Source: Hungatella sp. UBA3048
Lineage (GTDB): Bacteria > Bacillota > Clostridia > Lachnospirales > Lachnospiraceae
Assembly: GCA_002367105.1 (NCBI GenBank)
Contig: DFCS01000044.1
Location: 372,633-436,632, forward strand
DNA: 64,000 nucleotides
Reading direction: 5' to 3'
The notes under the pieces are model-generated. The model was given only the letters and a program-made list of their open reading frames with translations, made no database searches and was not told where the DNA came from. A program made the translations under genes and the position numbers. Of this stretch, positions 25,208 to 33,913 are shown one piece after another (positions within the stretch are counted from its first letter, which is position 1; each line of letters starts with the position of its first letter).

Positions 25208-27148
25208 CTATTTTTTACCTGCTTTTTTATGGATGTTCCGAATGGTCTTTTTCTTTTGCTCCCGACGATCTTTTGTCTCTGAAGCCGCCCCTCTTTTCCC
25301 GCTGCCAGGATTCTTCCCTGTTTTATTCTCTGAGAAACCTCCTGAAGCACCTGTCTTCGGACGGATTAAGCATTTTTTATCATACCCGATCAAATCGGTA
25401 CGGCCTGCCAGTCTTAATGCCTCAGAAACCAATTCGTAGTTTTTCGGATTCCGATACTGGATGAGCGCTCTTTGCATAGCCTTTTCATGAGGATTGACCG
25501 GTACATATACCTTTTCCATGGTACGGGGATCATATCCCGTGTAATACATACAGGTGGATATGGTGGAAGGGGTAGGATAAAAGTCCTGGACCTGTTCCGG
25601 CATATATCCTAAATCCCGTAAATATTCTGCTAGCTCCACGGCTTCCGAAAGACCGGAGCCTGGATGGGAGGACATTAAATAGGGAACCAGATACTGTTTC
25701 ATCCCCAGCCGCCCGTTCATGTCCTTATATTCCTTTACAAACTGGCGGTATACCTGATTCCTGGGCTTTCCCATTTTTGAAAGCACCTTATCCGACACAT
25801 GCTCCGGAGCCACCTTTAGCTGTCCGCTGACATGGTACTGACAAAGCTCCTTTAAAAACTTTTTGCCGGGATCCGCCAGCACATAATCAAACCGGATACC
25901 GGAGCGGATGAATACCTTTTTCATCTTTGGCAGGCTTCTCAGCTTTCTCAGTAACTCAATATAATCCGTATGGTCCGCTTTCAGATTTTTGCATGGTTCC
26001 GGAAACAGACACTGCCGGTTGGGGCAAGCCCCTTTTGTCATCTGTTTTTCACAGGCCGGGTACCTGAAATCAGCCGTAGGACCTCCTACGTCATGGATAT
26101 ACCCCTTAAAGTCCGGCTCCTCTGTTAAAAGCTTTGCTTCATCCAGAAGGGAGTTATGGCTTCTTGCTTGTATAATCCTGCCCTGATGAAAGGTAAGAGC
26201 ACAGAAACTGCAGGCACCAAAGCACCCCCGGTTGCTGATCAGGCTGAATTTAATTTCACGGATGGCAGGAACTCCTCCAAGCTCCTCATAGGAAGGATGG
26301 TAATTCCTCATATAGGGAAGGGAATATACCTCATCCATCTCCTCCATGGAAAGAGGCTTGGCCGGAGGATTCTGAACGACAAACAGATTGTCCTTATACG
26401 GCTCCACCAGACGCTTTCCGGTAAATGGGTCCGTATTATTATATTGAATGTAATAGCTTTTGGCGTATTCTTGCTTTTCAGCCTTCATTTTATCAAAAGA
26501 AGGAAGGATCTGGGCATCATATACAGATTCCAGGCTGTCCGTCTTATAGACCGTGCCATCAATAAAAGTGATATCCTTGATGTCGATCCCGCTGTTCAAT
26601 GCGTCTGCAATTTCCACAATGGACTTTTCCCCCATCCCATAGGAAATTAAGTCCGCCTGGGAATCAATCAGAATGGAATGCTTTAACCGGTCCGACCAGT
26701 AATCGTAATGAGCCAGACGCCTTAAGCTGGCTTCAATTCCGCCGATGATGACAGGCGCTTTCTTATATGCGGAACGGATCAGGTTACAGTAGACCGTAAC
26801 CGCATAGTCAGGACGCTTTCCCATTACGCCCCCTGGAGTATAAGCATCCTGCTGTCTGCGTTTCTTCGAAACAGAATAATGATTTACCATGGAATCCATG
26901 TTGCCGCCTGAAACCAGGAATCCCAGGCGTGGTTCTCCTAAAACCTGAATACTTGCCCGATCCTTCCAGTCCGGCTGGGATATAATACCCACTTTATAGC
27001 CATGAGCCTCTAAGAGGCGGCTGATGATGGCATGGCCAAAGGACGGATGGTCCACATAGGCATCTCCGGTGACATAGATAAAGTCACATTGTTTCCACCC
27101 TCTGATATTCATATCAGTCCGGCTCATGGGAAGATAATCGTGCATCAT
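25208..27148 (-). CDS. YgiQ family radical SAM protein
   Basis: 646 residues, normal for the UPF0313/YgiQ family. The N-terminal domain (PMSRTDMNIRGW, FGHAIISRLLEAHGYKVGI) is the B12-like part. The 4Fe-4S cluster motif is CFGACSFC (Cys309, 313, 316). The C-terminus is long, basic and low in complexity (KDRREQKKKTIRNIHKKAGKK), possibly for RNA binding. The function of YgiQ is not established. It overlaps the HAD gene by 4 bases. Confidence 0.9.
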   Translation of the reverse strand: MMHDYLPMSRTDMNIRGWKQCDFIYVTGDAYVDHPSFGHAIISRLLEAHGYKVGIISQPDWKDRASIQVLGEPRLGFLVSGGNMDSMVNHYSVSKKRRQQDAYTPGGVMGKRPDYAVTVYCNLIRSAYKKAPVIIGGIEASLRRLAHYDYWSDRLKHSILIDSQADLISYGMGEKSIVEIADALNSGIDIKDITFIDGTVYKTDSLESVYDAQILPSFDKMKAEKQEYAKSYYIQYNNTDPFTGKRLVEPYKDNLFVVQNPPAKPLSMEEMDEVYSLPYMRNYHPSYEELGGVPAIREIKFSLISNRGCFGACSFCALTFHQGRIIQARSHNSLLDEAKLLTEEPDFKGYIHDVGGPTADFRYPACEKQMTKGACPNRQCLFPEPCKNLKADHTDYIELLRKLRSLPKMKKVFIRSGIRFDYVLADPGKKFLKELCQYHVSGQLKVAPEHVSDKVLSKMGKPRNQVYRQFVKEYKDMNGRLGMKQYLVPYLMSSHPGSGLSEAVELAEYLRDLGYMPEQVQDFYPTPSTISTCMYYTGYDPRTMEKVYVPVNPHEKAMQRALIQYRNPKNYELVSEALRLAGRTDLIGYDKKCLIRPKTGASGGFSENKTGKNPGSGKRGAASETKDRREQKKKTIRNIHKKAGKK

Positions 27149-27810
27149 GATATTCCGACCTTTCTTTTCAGTATCTGGTGATAATCGTATATAAAATAAT
27201 CAGCCAGCTGCCGTTTTTCTTCTTCCATCTCTCTGGAAAATTCATCATCGATGGCGCAGACCGTCATACCTGCCCGCTTTCCTGCCAGAATTCCGGCAGG
27301 AACATCCTCAAAGACCAGGCATTGAGCGGGAGATACGGAAAGGTCCCCCGCAACCTTTAAATAAATATCCGGCGCAGGCTTTCCATAAGTCACCTCGCAG
27401 GAAGTAGCCACTACCTGAAAATATTGCCCGATATTTAAGGAATCAATCACCGCATCCACCATCTGCCTGCCATTACTGGTGGCGATTCCGGCCTTTAATC
27501 CTCTTTCAGTAATATATTTGAGAAAATCTCCTGCTCCCGGCTTTAACCAAACCTCATTCCTGTATTTTTCAATGGACATATCCGTCCACACAGCCTTGAT
27601 TTCCTCAAGGGATTCTTTCAGCTTGAACCGCTCTTTAAAATAAAAAGCGGTTTCCGAAAAGCTCATCCCTTCAATCTCCTTTTGTAAATCTTCCGGGCAT
27701 GCAAGCCCTCTGCTGCCAAGAAATTCTATATCAATGGATTTCCACATCCACATGGAATCAACCAGTGTTCCATCCAGATCAAAAATCACTGCTTTTTTTT
27801 CCTCTAACAT
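27145..27810 (-). CDS. HAD family hydrolase (beta-phosphoglucomutase-like)
   Basis: 221 residues. Motif I is FDLDGTLVDSM (nucleophile Asp10, acid Asp12), motif II ATSNGR, motif III Lys in TYGKPAPDIYL and motif IV FEDVPAGILAGKRAGM. A cap domain at about 15-85 places it in subfamily I, which covers sugar-phosphate phosphatases and phosphoglucomutases. The substrate is not evident. It lies between the tandem repeats (c,d) and ygiQ. Confidence 0.86.
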   Translation of the reverse strand: MLEEKKAVIFDLDGTLVDSMWMWKSIDIEFLGSRGLACPEDLQKEIEGMSFSETAFYFKERFKLKESLEEIKAVWTDMSIEKYRNEVWLKPGAGDFLKYITERGLKAGIATSNGRQMVDAVIDSLNIGQYFQVVATSCEVTYGKPAPDIYLKVAGDLSVSPAQCLVFEDVPAGILAGKRAGMTVCAIDDEFSREMEEEKRQLADYFIYDYHQILKRKVGIS

Positions 27811-27830
27811 CCTCTGCTTTTGTCTTCCTT

Positions 27831-27940
27831 TCCTTGTTATTGCCCATGTAGTCTGGGCATAAAGGGATACCCGAAGGGTGTTTCCTTATGATTGCCCATG
27901 TAATCCGGGCATAAAGGGATACCCGAAGGGTGTTTCCTTA
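27831..27940 (-). repeat. Intercistronic hairpin repeat, tandem copies (c) and (d), before the HAD gene
   Basis: Two near-identical 52-bp units in a row. Each has the hairpin ACACCC-TTCG-GGTAT (27867-27881; 27919-27933) and the hairpin TGCCC-9 bases-GGGCA (27841-27859; 27893-27911). The loops differ at two bases (GACTACAT versus GATTACAT type). The distal end reads AACAAGGAAAGGA before the HAD gene. Confidence 0.75.
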
Positions 27941-28669
27941 TTTACCATGACTTTTTAGTTTCAGGATTTCATCCTCTGAAAGCGGGCGGTACTCACCCGG
28001 TTTTAACGCCTCATCTAATATAAGGCTTCCCATAGACATCCTCTTTAAGTATATCACACAGCACCCAAGAGTTTCAAACATCCGTTTGACCTGATGAAAT
28101 TTTCCTTCCCGTATGGTCAGGTGGATTTCAGAAGGTACTTCACCCTTCCCCTGCTTTCGTATTTCCAGCCGGGCTGGCATTGTGGGAGTGCCATCGGACA
28201 GCACAAGCCCTTCCTCCATACGTTCCTTTGCATCAGGCGGAAGTTCTCCTTCAACCCGGGCAAAATAGACCTTATCCACATGGTTTTTAGGAGACAGAAG
28301 CCGATGGGCTAAGTCTCCGTCATTCGTGATGAGAAGAAGCCCCTCCGTATCGATATCCAGCCGTCCCACCGGAAAAAGATCATCCCGTTTCCGCTCCTCA
28401 ATGAGACTTATCACGGTTTCATAACGGGAATCTTCTGTGGCAGATACCACGCCCTGAGGCTTGTTCAGCATGTAATATTCATACCGGACATAGGACACCG
28501 GACGCCCATCCACGGATACCTGTTGTTGTTCCGGATCTATTTTGCGCTCCGCCCTTTTTTCCGGTATACCGTCAACCAGAATCCTGCCTTTCCTGGCCAT
28601 TTCCTTGATCTGGCTTCTCGTTCCTTCTCCCATCTCCGTTAAATATTTATCAAGTCTCAGTCCCTTCAT
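27938..28669 (-). CDS. RsuA/RluB family pseudouridine synthase
   Basis: 243 residues. S4 domain (LRLDKYLTEMGEGTRSQIKEM), then the catalytic FPVGRLDIDTEGLLLITND with Asp105, and LTIREGKFHQVKRMFETLGC. It acts on one uridine of small- or large-subunit rRNA. The ATG at 28667-28669 overlaps the TAA of the preceding methylase by one base (TAATG), marking translational coupling; the upstream extension in the same frame is not needed. Confidence 0.9.
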   Translation of the reverse strand: MKGLRLDKYLTEMGEGTRSQIKEMARKGRILVDGIPEKRAERKIDPEQQQVSVDGRPVSYVRYEYYMLNKPQGVVSATEDSRYETVISLIEERKRDDLFPVGRLDIDTEGLLLITNDGDLAHRLLSPKNHVDKVYFARVEGELPPDAKERMEEGLVLSDGTPTMPARLEIRKQGKGEVPSEIHLTIREGKFHQVKRMFETLGCCVIYLKRMSMGSLILDEALKPGEYRPLSEDEILKLKSHGK

Positions 28670-30033
28670 TATTGCCACCGCCATCCCGGATAGTATTTGT
28701 TTTTTAACGTTGCTCCGCTTCCCTTGGCAAAGCCCAGAGGGAAGCCCTCCACACAGATCAGGCACCAGCCTTTGACAGGGGCCTCTCCGTCTTTTAAGGA
28801 AATGGTTTCTCCCTTTAAATAGCGGATTACCCTATCATCCTGTTTTTCCCAGGAGATAACCTGTTGGAACTCATCCGGCTTTAAAGCCATAGCAAAGGCC
28901 TGTCCCGGTTCAAAACGGTCCTTCTTCATCTCTCCCAGCAAAAGTCCTGTCCTTAAGTAGCGCAGCCCTTTCGTATTTTCCTGGAAATGTACCGGCAAAT
29001 AGTAAACCGCATCATTCTTTATCCGGATCCTGGAACTCTCCAGGGGCTTTGAGACCATGGAAAGGAAATTAGAAAGTTCAGCTGGAAGAGGAGACTGTTT
29101 GCTTCCGGTCTTCCCATAATCCTTTAATCCTGCCGGACTGCCTTTCTTTTTTAGCAGTGCCATAAAATGCCCTTCCCCCTTGATTTTATGAGGAAAAAGG
29201 CGGAGGCAGCCGGGGAGTCCGATCCCACCGTCAGCTCCTTCAAAGAGAGGAAGCCTGATAAGTTCCATCTCCTCATGGGACTTAAGAGTCCGTCTGATGA
29301 TGTCTTCATTTTCACAGGCAGAAAACGTACAGGTGGAGTATAAAAGACAGCCGCCAGGAACAAGCATGTCTACTGCCTGATCCATAATTTCCCTTTGGAT
29401 CACAGCATAATACTCCGGCCCGTGTTCCTCATAGCTTTTCACCATATCCGCATCCTTGCGGAACATCCCTTCTCCGGAACAGGGTGCATCAACCAGTATT
29501 TTATCAAAAAACTCACCGAAGGTTTCCTTTAATTTCTTTGGTTCCTCGCTGGTGACACAAATATTCTCGATTCCCCACAATTCTAAGTTCTTAAGCAAAG
29601 CCTTTGCCCTTGAATTGCTGATGTCATTGGATACCAAAAGGCCTTTGCCTCTAAGCCTTGCCCCCAGCTCCGTGCTTTTTCCTCCCGGCGCTGCACAAAG
29701 ATCAAGGACCTTGTCTCCCGGAACAACAGGAAGCAGGCTTGCCGGCGTCATAGCGCTGGGTTCCTGGAGATAATAAAGCCCGGCGTAATAATAAGGATCT
29801 TTTGCCGGACGCTCTTCCCCTTCATAATAAAAACCGTTATGAATCCAGGGAACGGGCTTTAGCTTAAGGGTTGTCATGTTTGTAAATTTTTCCGGGGTTA
29901 TTTTAAGGGTATTGATACGCAGCCCGTAGAGCCGTTCCTCTTCAAAGCTTTTTAAATACGCTTCATACTCTTCTTCCCCTAATAAATTTTTCATTCTGTT
30001 TAAAAATTCTTCTGAAATCTTCCGTTCTTTCAC
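28669..30033 (-). CDS. RsmF/RsmB-type RNA 5-methylcytosine methyltransferase
   Basis: 454 residues of the NOL1/NOP2/Sun family. The SAM loop is DLCAAPGGKSTELG (about 112-125); the two catalytic Cys are Cys185 in VDAPCSGEGMF and Cys235 in YSTCTFSACENED. The C-terminal ~160 residues (PVHFQENTKGLRYLRTGLLLGEMKKDRFEPG and onward) form the RsmF-type RNA-binding tail. It modifies a cytosine in 16S rRNA or tRNA. It heads the operon that runs to recU. Confidence 0.9.
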   Translation of the reverse strand: MKERKISEEFLNRMKNLLGEEEYEAYLKSFEEERLYGLRINTLKITPEKFTNMTTLKLKPVPWIHNGFYYEGEERPAKDPYYYAGLYYLQEPSAMTPASLLPVVPGDKVLDLCAAPGGKSTELGARLRGKGLLVSNDISNSRAKALLKNLELWGIENICVTSEEPKKLKETFGEFFDKILVDAPCSGEGMFRKDADMVKSYEEHGPEYYAVIQREIMDQAVDMLVPGGCLLYSTCTFSACENEDIIRRTLKSHEEMELIRLPLFEGADGGIGLPGCLRLFPHKIKGEGHFMALLKKKGSPAGLKDYGKTGSKQSPLPAELSNFLSMVSKPLESSRIRIKNDAVYYLPVHFQENTKGLRYLRTGLLLGEMKKDRFEPGQAFAMALKPDEFQQVISWEKQDDRVIRYLKGETISLKDGEAPVKGWCLICVEGFPLGFAKGSGATLKNKYYPGWRWQ

Positions 30034-30209
30034 GTTGTCGCTCCCATCTTGTGTCTAGGAAGTTCAATTCGCCTCAGGCTCATCGAACGGCAAATTTACC
30101 AATGTAAAGCGCGTAATTCTGCCTTCATTAAATAAACTATGCCTATGTAAGCAATCTTAATATAGCTTATGGAAATTTGCAAGGCAAGTTTCGATAAAAG
30201 GCCTTTATA
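30034..30209. other. Intergenic stretch between the M23 peptidase and the RsmF-type gene
   Basis: No gene. A weak minus-strand promoter for the methylase operon may be TTGCAA, 17 bases, TAAGAT (about 30150-30180). No convincing terminator for the peptidase gene was found. Confidence 0.3.
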
Positions 30210-31028
30210 CTAATACGAATATTTCAACCGGTATTTCTCCATATATTTTAAGACCCAATAGGGATTTACGCTCATTTCCTCATTATGATCGGTCCGCAAA
30301 TAAATTCCCAAATGCAAATGGACCGGAAAGTTGCCGGTAGTCCCCTCTACCTGGCTGTAGCCGGTATCCCCCATAAATCCCAAAAGCTCTCCTGCTGTTA
30401 CCTCGTCTCCTACCTTCCACTGCCTGCTGTAGCCGTAAAGATGGGCATAATAAAGATACGCTCCCTTTGGAGTCCGTATCCCGATCCGCCATCCGCCCTT
30501 TTCCAGCCACCCCACCTTTTCAATTACTCCGTCGCTCATGCTGACCACCGGATAATGCCCTCTGGGCTGCTCTTCGCCCATGATGTCGCAGCCTTCATGC
30601 CCTCGTTCTCCTCCGTAGGTCCTGTTGTCCATCCAGCCGTTTTGATAGCTTATATCCGGAGAACCGGACTGAACGGACAAAGGGATCGGAAAAAATTTTA
30701 AATCATATAAAATAGTTTCATAAGCCTGGCGGAGCTTTCTATACTCCGCCGGCTTTACCTTTAAAAGCCGGTCCGTATGGGTATCACGGTCTGTGACCCC
30801 AGTCAGATCATATTGATGCTCCACCATTAAGGAAGTCAAAGTATCATAATCAAGAGAATCCCATTCCGCCACCATTTTTCCAAGCTTTAAGCTTCTGAAG
30901 TCATCGCTTTCCCAGGTATAAGCGTCAAGCTGGTAAAAGGTAGGATTATTATACAGGTAATCGATCATGGTTACCTGGAATACAGAAAGGATCAGGATTA
31001 AAAGAAGAATCACCATCATATCAGTCAT
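30210..31028 (-). CDS. M23 family metallopeptidase, membrane-anchored
   Basis: 272 residues. An N-terminal hydrophobic helix (MVILLLILILSVFQVTMI) anchors or exports it. The LytM/M23 fold starts near residue 130: zinc ligands in GGERGHEGCDIM (His, Asp) and the HLHLGIY triad near the end, with the glycine-rich VSMSDGVIEKVGWLEKGG and ELLGFMGDTGYSQ. It should cut peptidoglycan cross-links or regulate a cut. A neighbouring YlbJ gene, read the other way, hints at a sporulation role. The ribosome site is weak, so the exact start is uncertain. Confidence 0.85.
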   Translation of the reverse strand: MTDMMVILLLILILSVFQVTMIDYLYNNPTFYQLDAYTWESDDFRSLKLGKMVAEWDSLDYDTLTSLMVEHQYDLTGVTDRDTHTDRLLKVKPAEYRKLRQAYETILYDLKFFPIPLSVQSGSPDISYQNGWMDNRTYGGERGHEGCDIMGEEQPRGHYPVVSMSDGVIEKVGWLEKGGWRIGIRTPKGAYLYYAHLYGYSRQWKVGDEVTAGELLGFMGDTGYSQVEGTTGNFPVHLHLGIYLRTDHNEEMSVNPYWVLKYMEKYRLKYSY

Positions 31029-31070
31029 GCCATTTCATATAATTGTATAAAACAATCTATTCAGGTGTAC

Positions 31071-31997
31071 ATGAAAAAATCCTTTTTCCGTCTGCTTTCC
31101 GTTGCTGCCTTAATTCTGCTGCTCCGTTTTCCGTCCACAGCTTTTGAAGGGGCAAGAAACGGACTTGTATTATGGGGCTCAGTAGTGATACCCACCCTTT
31201 TGCCCTTTATGATCTGCTCCAATGTCATCGTTGCCTTAAATGCGATCCGCATCCTTATTTTCCCCGTCAGAAGGATCCTTCATCGATTCTTTTGCCTTTC
31301 GGATGCGGGAAGCTATACCCTTGTTTCCGGACTGCTCTGCGGTTATCCCATGGGAGCCAGAACCTGCAGTGATTTCATGGATAATGGACGTATCTCGGAA
31401 AAAGAAGGAAGATACCTTTTAGCCATCTGCAACCATCCCAGTCCCATGTTTTTGTTAGGTTATGCTGCAGGAGGGCTACCACCGGCCGTACCGGTCTGGC
31501 TCCTTCTTGTCTGTGTCTACTTACCCATAATTCCTCTTTCCATAGCAGCCCGGAGCTGTTATGGCATAAACGGACCTGCCCTGTCCCTTCCGGTAAACAG
31601 AGAATCCTCCAAGTCCTTTGATGACAGCTTAATGGATTCCTGCGAAGTTATGGTGAAAATCGGGGGATATATCATGCTTTTTTCCATCCTGGCCCTCTAC
31701 ATAACTACGATTCCCATAGACCTCCCCCAGCATAAAGCCCTTATCCTTGGATTTGTTGAAATGACCACAGGAATCAAGGCCGTTTCCCAGGCTTTTTCAG
31801 GAATCTCCGCCGGTTTATGGATCGGGACCGTAACCGCATTCGGAGGATTGTCCGGCATCTTTCAGACAAAGAGTGTTATAAAAAATGCCGGATTATCCAT
31901 CCGGCACTATGTAGCTTGGAAAGTACTTCACAGCTTCCTTACCATCATACTTTTTATTCTGTTGTCCCGTTTTCTTCTGTTCCTTCCACGGGCATGA
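31071..31997 (+). CDS. ylbJ: YlbJ-like sporulation integral membrane protein (nucleoside recognition domain)
   Basis: 309 residues, with about eight membrane segments. Key blocks are GLVLWGSVVIPTLLPFMICSN near the start and SGLLCGYPMGARTCSDFMDNGRIS, the 'Gate' motif of the YlbJ/SpoVV family. YlbJ proteins act during spore formation and may export dipicolinic acid or another solute from the mother cell. The ATG at 31071 (MKKSFF) has AGGTG before it; a GTG two codons earlier is an alternative. The start lies only 42 bases from the divergent peptidase start, so promoters overlap. The 3' end overlaps the convergent coiled-coil gene by 44 bases. Confidence 0.8.
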   Translation: MKKSFFRLLSVAALILLLRFPSTAFEGARNGLVLWGSVVIPTLLPFMICSNVIVALNAIRILIFPVRRILHRFFCLSDAGSYTLVSGLLCGYPMGARTCSDFMDNGRISEKEGRYLLAICNHPSPMFLLGYAAGGLPPAVPVWLLLVCVYLPIIPLSIAARSCYGINGPALSLPVNRESSKSFDDSLMDSCEVMVKIGGYIMLFSILALYITTIPIDLPQHKALILGFVEMTTGIKAVSQAFSGISAGLWIGTVTAFGGLSGIFQTKSVIKNAGLSIRHYVAWKVLHSFLTIILFILLSRFLLFLPRA

Positions 31998-32535
31998 CAG
32001 CTCCTGTCAGCTCCTGGCGGTTAGAGGAGACGATATCATAGCTTGACTGCATGGAAGTCATAAAAGCGTCAAAACGGCCCTGAGCCCCTTCCATGGAATG
32101 ACTGATAATAGTCTGAAGGCTCTTTAACATGTCATCCGTATACTGGACAGAGCTTTGTCTGATTCCGTTGGCGTCAGAAACCGCCTGTTCCACGATCTGC
32201 TGGGCTTGGCTGTTGGCCTGTTCAATAATATCATTGGCCTGGGTGTATGCTTTCTGCATAATCTCATGCTCATTAACCAGCTCATTTGTCTGAGCATTGG
32301 CCTGGGCCAAAATAGAATCCGCCTGCTGGCGGGCTTCATTCATAATGGCGTCACGGTTGCTGATGATCTTCTGATACTGCTTGATTTCATCCGGAATGCG
32401 CAGACGAAGTTCTACCAGAAGCTCTTCAAGTTCATCCCTGTTGACCACAATCTTACTGTTGGAGAGCGGCTGGTATTTGCAGCTGTCAATATATTCTTCA
32501 ATTTCACCGATTAACTGTTCAATTCTGCTCATCAT
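31954..32535 (-). CDS. Coiled-coil protein (V-type ATPase subunit H-like / DivIVA-like)
   Basis: 193 residues, no enzymatic motif. It is rich in Glu, Gln and Ala with heptad spacing (ADSILAQANAQTNELVNEHEIMQKAYTQ at about 75-105), typical of Clostridia proteins annotated as vacuolar-type ATPase subunit H homologs. No ATPase genes are near, so that name is misleading. A scaffold or division-related role is possible. It lies 20 bases after coaD. Confidence 0.75.
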   Translation of the reverse strand: MMSRIEQLIGEIEEYIDSCKYQPLSNSKIVVNRDELEELLVELRLRIPDEIKQYQKIISNRDAIMNEARQQADSILAQANAQTNELVNEHEIMQKAYTQANDIIEQANSQAQQIVEQAVSDANGIRQSSVQYTDDMLKSLQTIISHSMEGAQGRFDAFMTSMQSSYDIVSSNRQELTGAVMPVEGTEENGTTE

Positions 32536-32555
32536 AATACGAACACTCCTTACCC

Positions 32556-33044
32556 TTATTTCATTCTATCGTCCATCTTCTTCATTACACGCTCTGCAAC
32601 GCATGCAGGTACAAACGTGTTTATCTCTCCACCATAGGCGGCAATCTCCTTCACAATGCTGGAACTCAAGTAAGAATATTTTAAATTCGTCGTCAAAAAC
32701 ACAGTATCAATCTCTGGGGCCATGACCCGGTTTGTCTGTGCGATCTGCAATTCATATTCAAAATCCGTTACAGCCCGAAGCCCGCGAATCACTGCATCCG
32801 CCTGATTGGCTCGTACAAAATCTACCAAAAGCCCTCCAAACGATATCACTTCCACGTTGGGAAGGTCTTTCGTAAGGCTCTTTAACATATTAACACGTTC
32901 TTCTACAGAAAACAACGGAGTTTTTGAATTATTATTTAAAACTCCTATGATCAGATGGTCCGACATCCTTGCAGAACGTTCAATAATATCCAGATGACCA
33001 AAAGTCACCGGATCAAAGCTTCCCGGATACACTGCTTTTCTCAT
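32556..33044 (-). CDS. coaD: CoaD, pantetheine-phosphate adenylyltransferase
   Basis: 162 residues, exactly the family length. It joins 4'-phosphopantetheine and ATP to dephospho-CoA. The nucleotide motif GSFDPVTFGHLDII (with the T/HxGH pattern), GLRAVTDFEYELQ and SYLSSSIVKEIAAYGG are complete. It follows rsmD, an ordering common in Firmicutes. Intercistronic repeat copy (f) supplies its ribosome site AAGGAAAAGGAAG. Confidence 0.95.
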   Translation of the reverse strand: MRKAVYPGSFDPVTFGHLDIIERSARMSDHLIIGVLNNNSKTPLFSVEERVNMLKSLTKDLPNVEVISFGGLLVDFVRANQADAVIRGLRAVTDFEYELQIAQTNRVMAPEIDTVFLTTNLKYSYLSSSIVKEIAAYGGEINTFVPACVAERVMKKMDDRMK

Positions 33045-33060
33045 ATGGTCTCTTCCTTTT

Positions 33061-33100
33061 CCTTATTATTACTCATGTATTTTGAGCAATTTCTTATGGT
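33061..33100 (-). repeat. Intercistronic hairpin repeat, copy (f), before coaD
   Basis: Only the second hairpin is present: TGCTC-AAAATACAT-GAGTA (33070-33088), followed by AATAATAAGGAAAAGG. Compared with copy (a) the loop is the same while a pair in the stem has changed on both sides (CCC/GGG to CTC/GAG), as expected if the fold is kept. Confidence 0.62.
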
Positions 33101-33102
33101 TC

Positions 33103-33654
33103 TTACCTTGCTATAAAAACATGTTTATTGGTTTTATAATTCTTTTCCCTTATCATCCGGTATCCCAGATTCTCTAAAAAATCAAAAGAAGTTTCTAAAG
33201 AAGCTTCCACAATAATTGTCGTATTTTCATCAATCAGCTGGAAATCAGCCAGATCCTGTAATACCTTTTTTTCCCAATCCTGGTTATAGGGAGGGTCCAT
33301 AAATATAAAATCAAACACATACCCATTCCCTTCCAGCTTCCTAAGTCCCGTTATGACGTCACAGTTCATCACAACGGCGCCATCCTCCAGCTTAGTAGTC
33401 TTTAAATTTTCACGGATGCATTCCGCTGCCCCCGGATTCTGTTCCACCATAACTGCCAGCCTGGCTCCCCGGCTCAGCGCCTCAATTCCAATGGCCCCGC
33501 TGCCGGAGAATAAATCCAGAAAACTGCAATCATGCATGTCCCCTTGTATCATATTAAAAAGTGTTTCTTTAATTCTATCTGTCGTAGGCCGCGTATCCTG
33601 CCCCTCTATCGTCTTCAAAACAAGCCTCCTGGCTTTTCCGGCAATTACTCTCAT
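33103..33654 (-). CDS. rsmD: RsmD, 16S rRNA (guanine966-N2)-methyltransferase
   Basis: 183 residues. SAM loop SFLDLFSGSGAIGIEAL (44-60) and the amino-methylase motif FMDPPYN (Asp120-Tyr123). It methylates G966 (E. coli numbering) of the small-subunit rRNA. It starts with AGTGAGG upstream and has its own promoter; coaD follows after a repeat-filled gap. Confidence 0.94.
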   Translation of the reverse strand: MRVIAGKARRLVLKTIEGQDTRPTTDRIKETLFNMIQGDMHDCSFLDLFSGSGAIGIEALSRGARLAVMVEQNPGAAECIRENLKTTKLEDGAVVMNCDVITGLRKLEGNGYVFDFIFMDPPYNQDWEKKVLQDLADFQLIDENTTIIVEASLETSFDFLENLGYRMIREKNYKTNKHVFIAR

Positions 33655-33683
33655 AACAATTCCTCACTTTATTTTTCCAAACC

Positions 33684-33712
33684 ATTATAGTATGAAAACG
33701 GTAGATATACAA
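33684..33712 (-). promoter_or_regulatory. Sigma-A promoter of rsmD-coaD
   Basis: Minus strand TTGTAT (33707-33712), 17 bases, TATAAT (33684-33689), about 30 bases from the rsmD start. Confidence 0.75.
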
Positions 33713-33730
33713 CTGATTTTTCGCGCCAGC

Positions 33731-33869
33731 AATGAGCCATGGTGAAAAAATGCAGAAATTCAGGCGCGTTGTGCTTGCACATAAGCACCTGAACTTCTGT
33801 ATTTTTTCATAGGGCGAAGCCCGCGACCCTGACTGCGCTCCGCGCAGTCAGGGTTCCATGGCGGACTCA
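33731..33869 (+). repeat. Structured multi-stem element, copy B (between rsmD and the SASP gene)
   Basis: About 139 bp, opposite in strand to copy A. AATGAG at the start, outer stem GCCATGG (33736-33742) with CCATGGC (33856-33862), long hairpin 33743-33764 with 33788-33809 (22 pairs, two exceptions) around CGCGTTGTGCTTGCACATAAG, hairpin GGGC-GAA-GCCC (33812-33822), a 13-bp perfect hairpin (33826-33838 with 33842-33854) and CGGACTCA at the end. Its arms share no sequence with copy A, while the loops and both ends are the same. Confidence 0.75.
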
Positions 33870-33913
33870 ACTACCTCACCAACCCTTTCCAGCCACTTAT
33901 CCCACCCCAAATC

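Noticed and set aside
27831..27940. CRISPR array
   Set aside because: Only two units of 52 bases with no spacers and no cas genes; they are hairpin repeats.
31954..32535. Subunit of a vacuolar-type ATPase
   Set aside because: Only coiled-coil similarity; no other ATPase genes are nearby.
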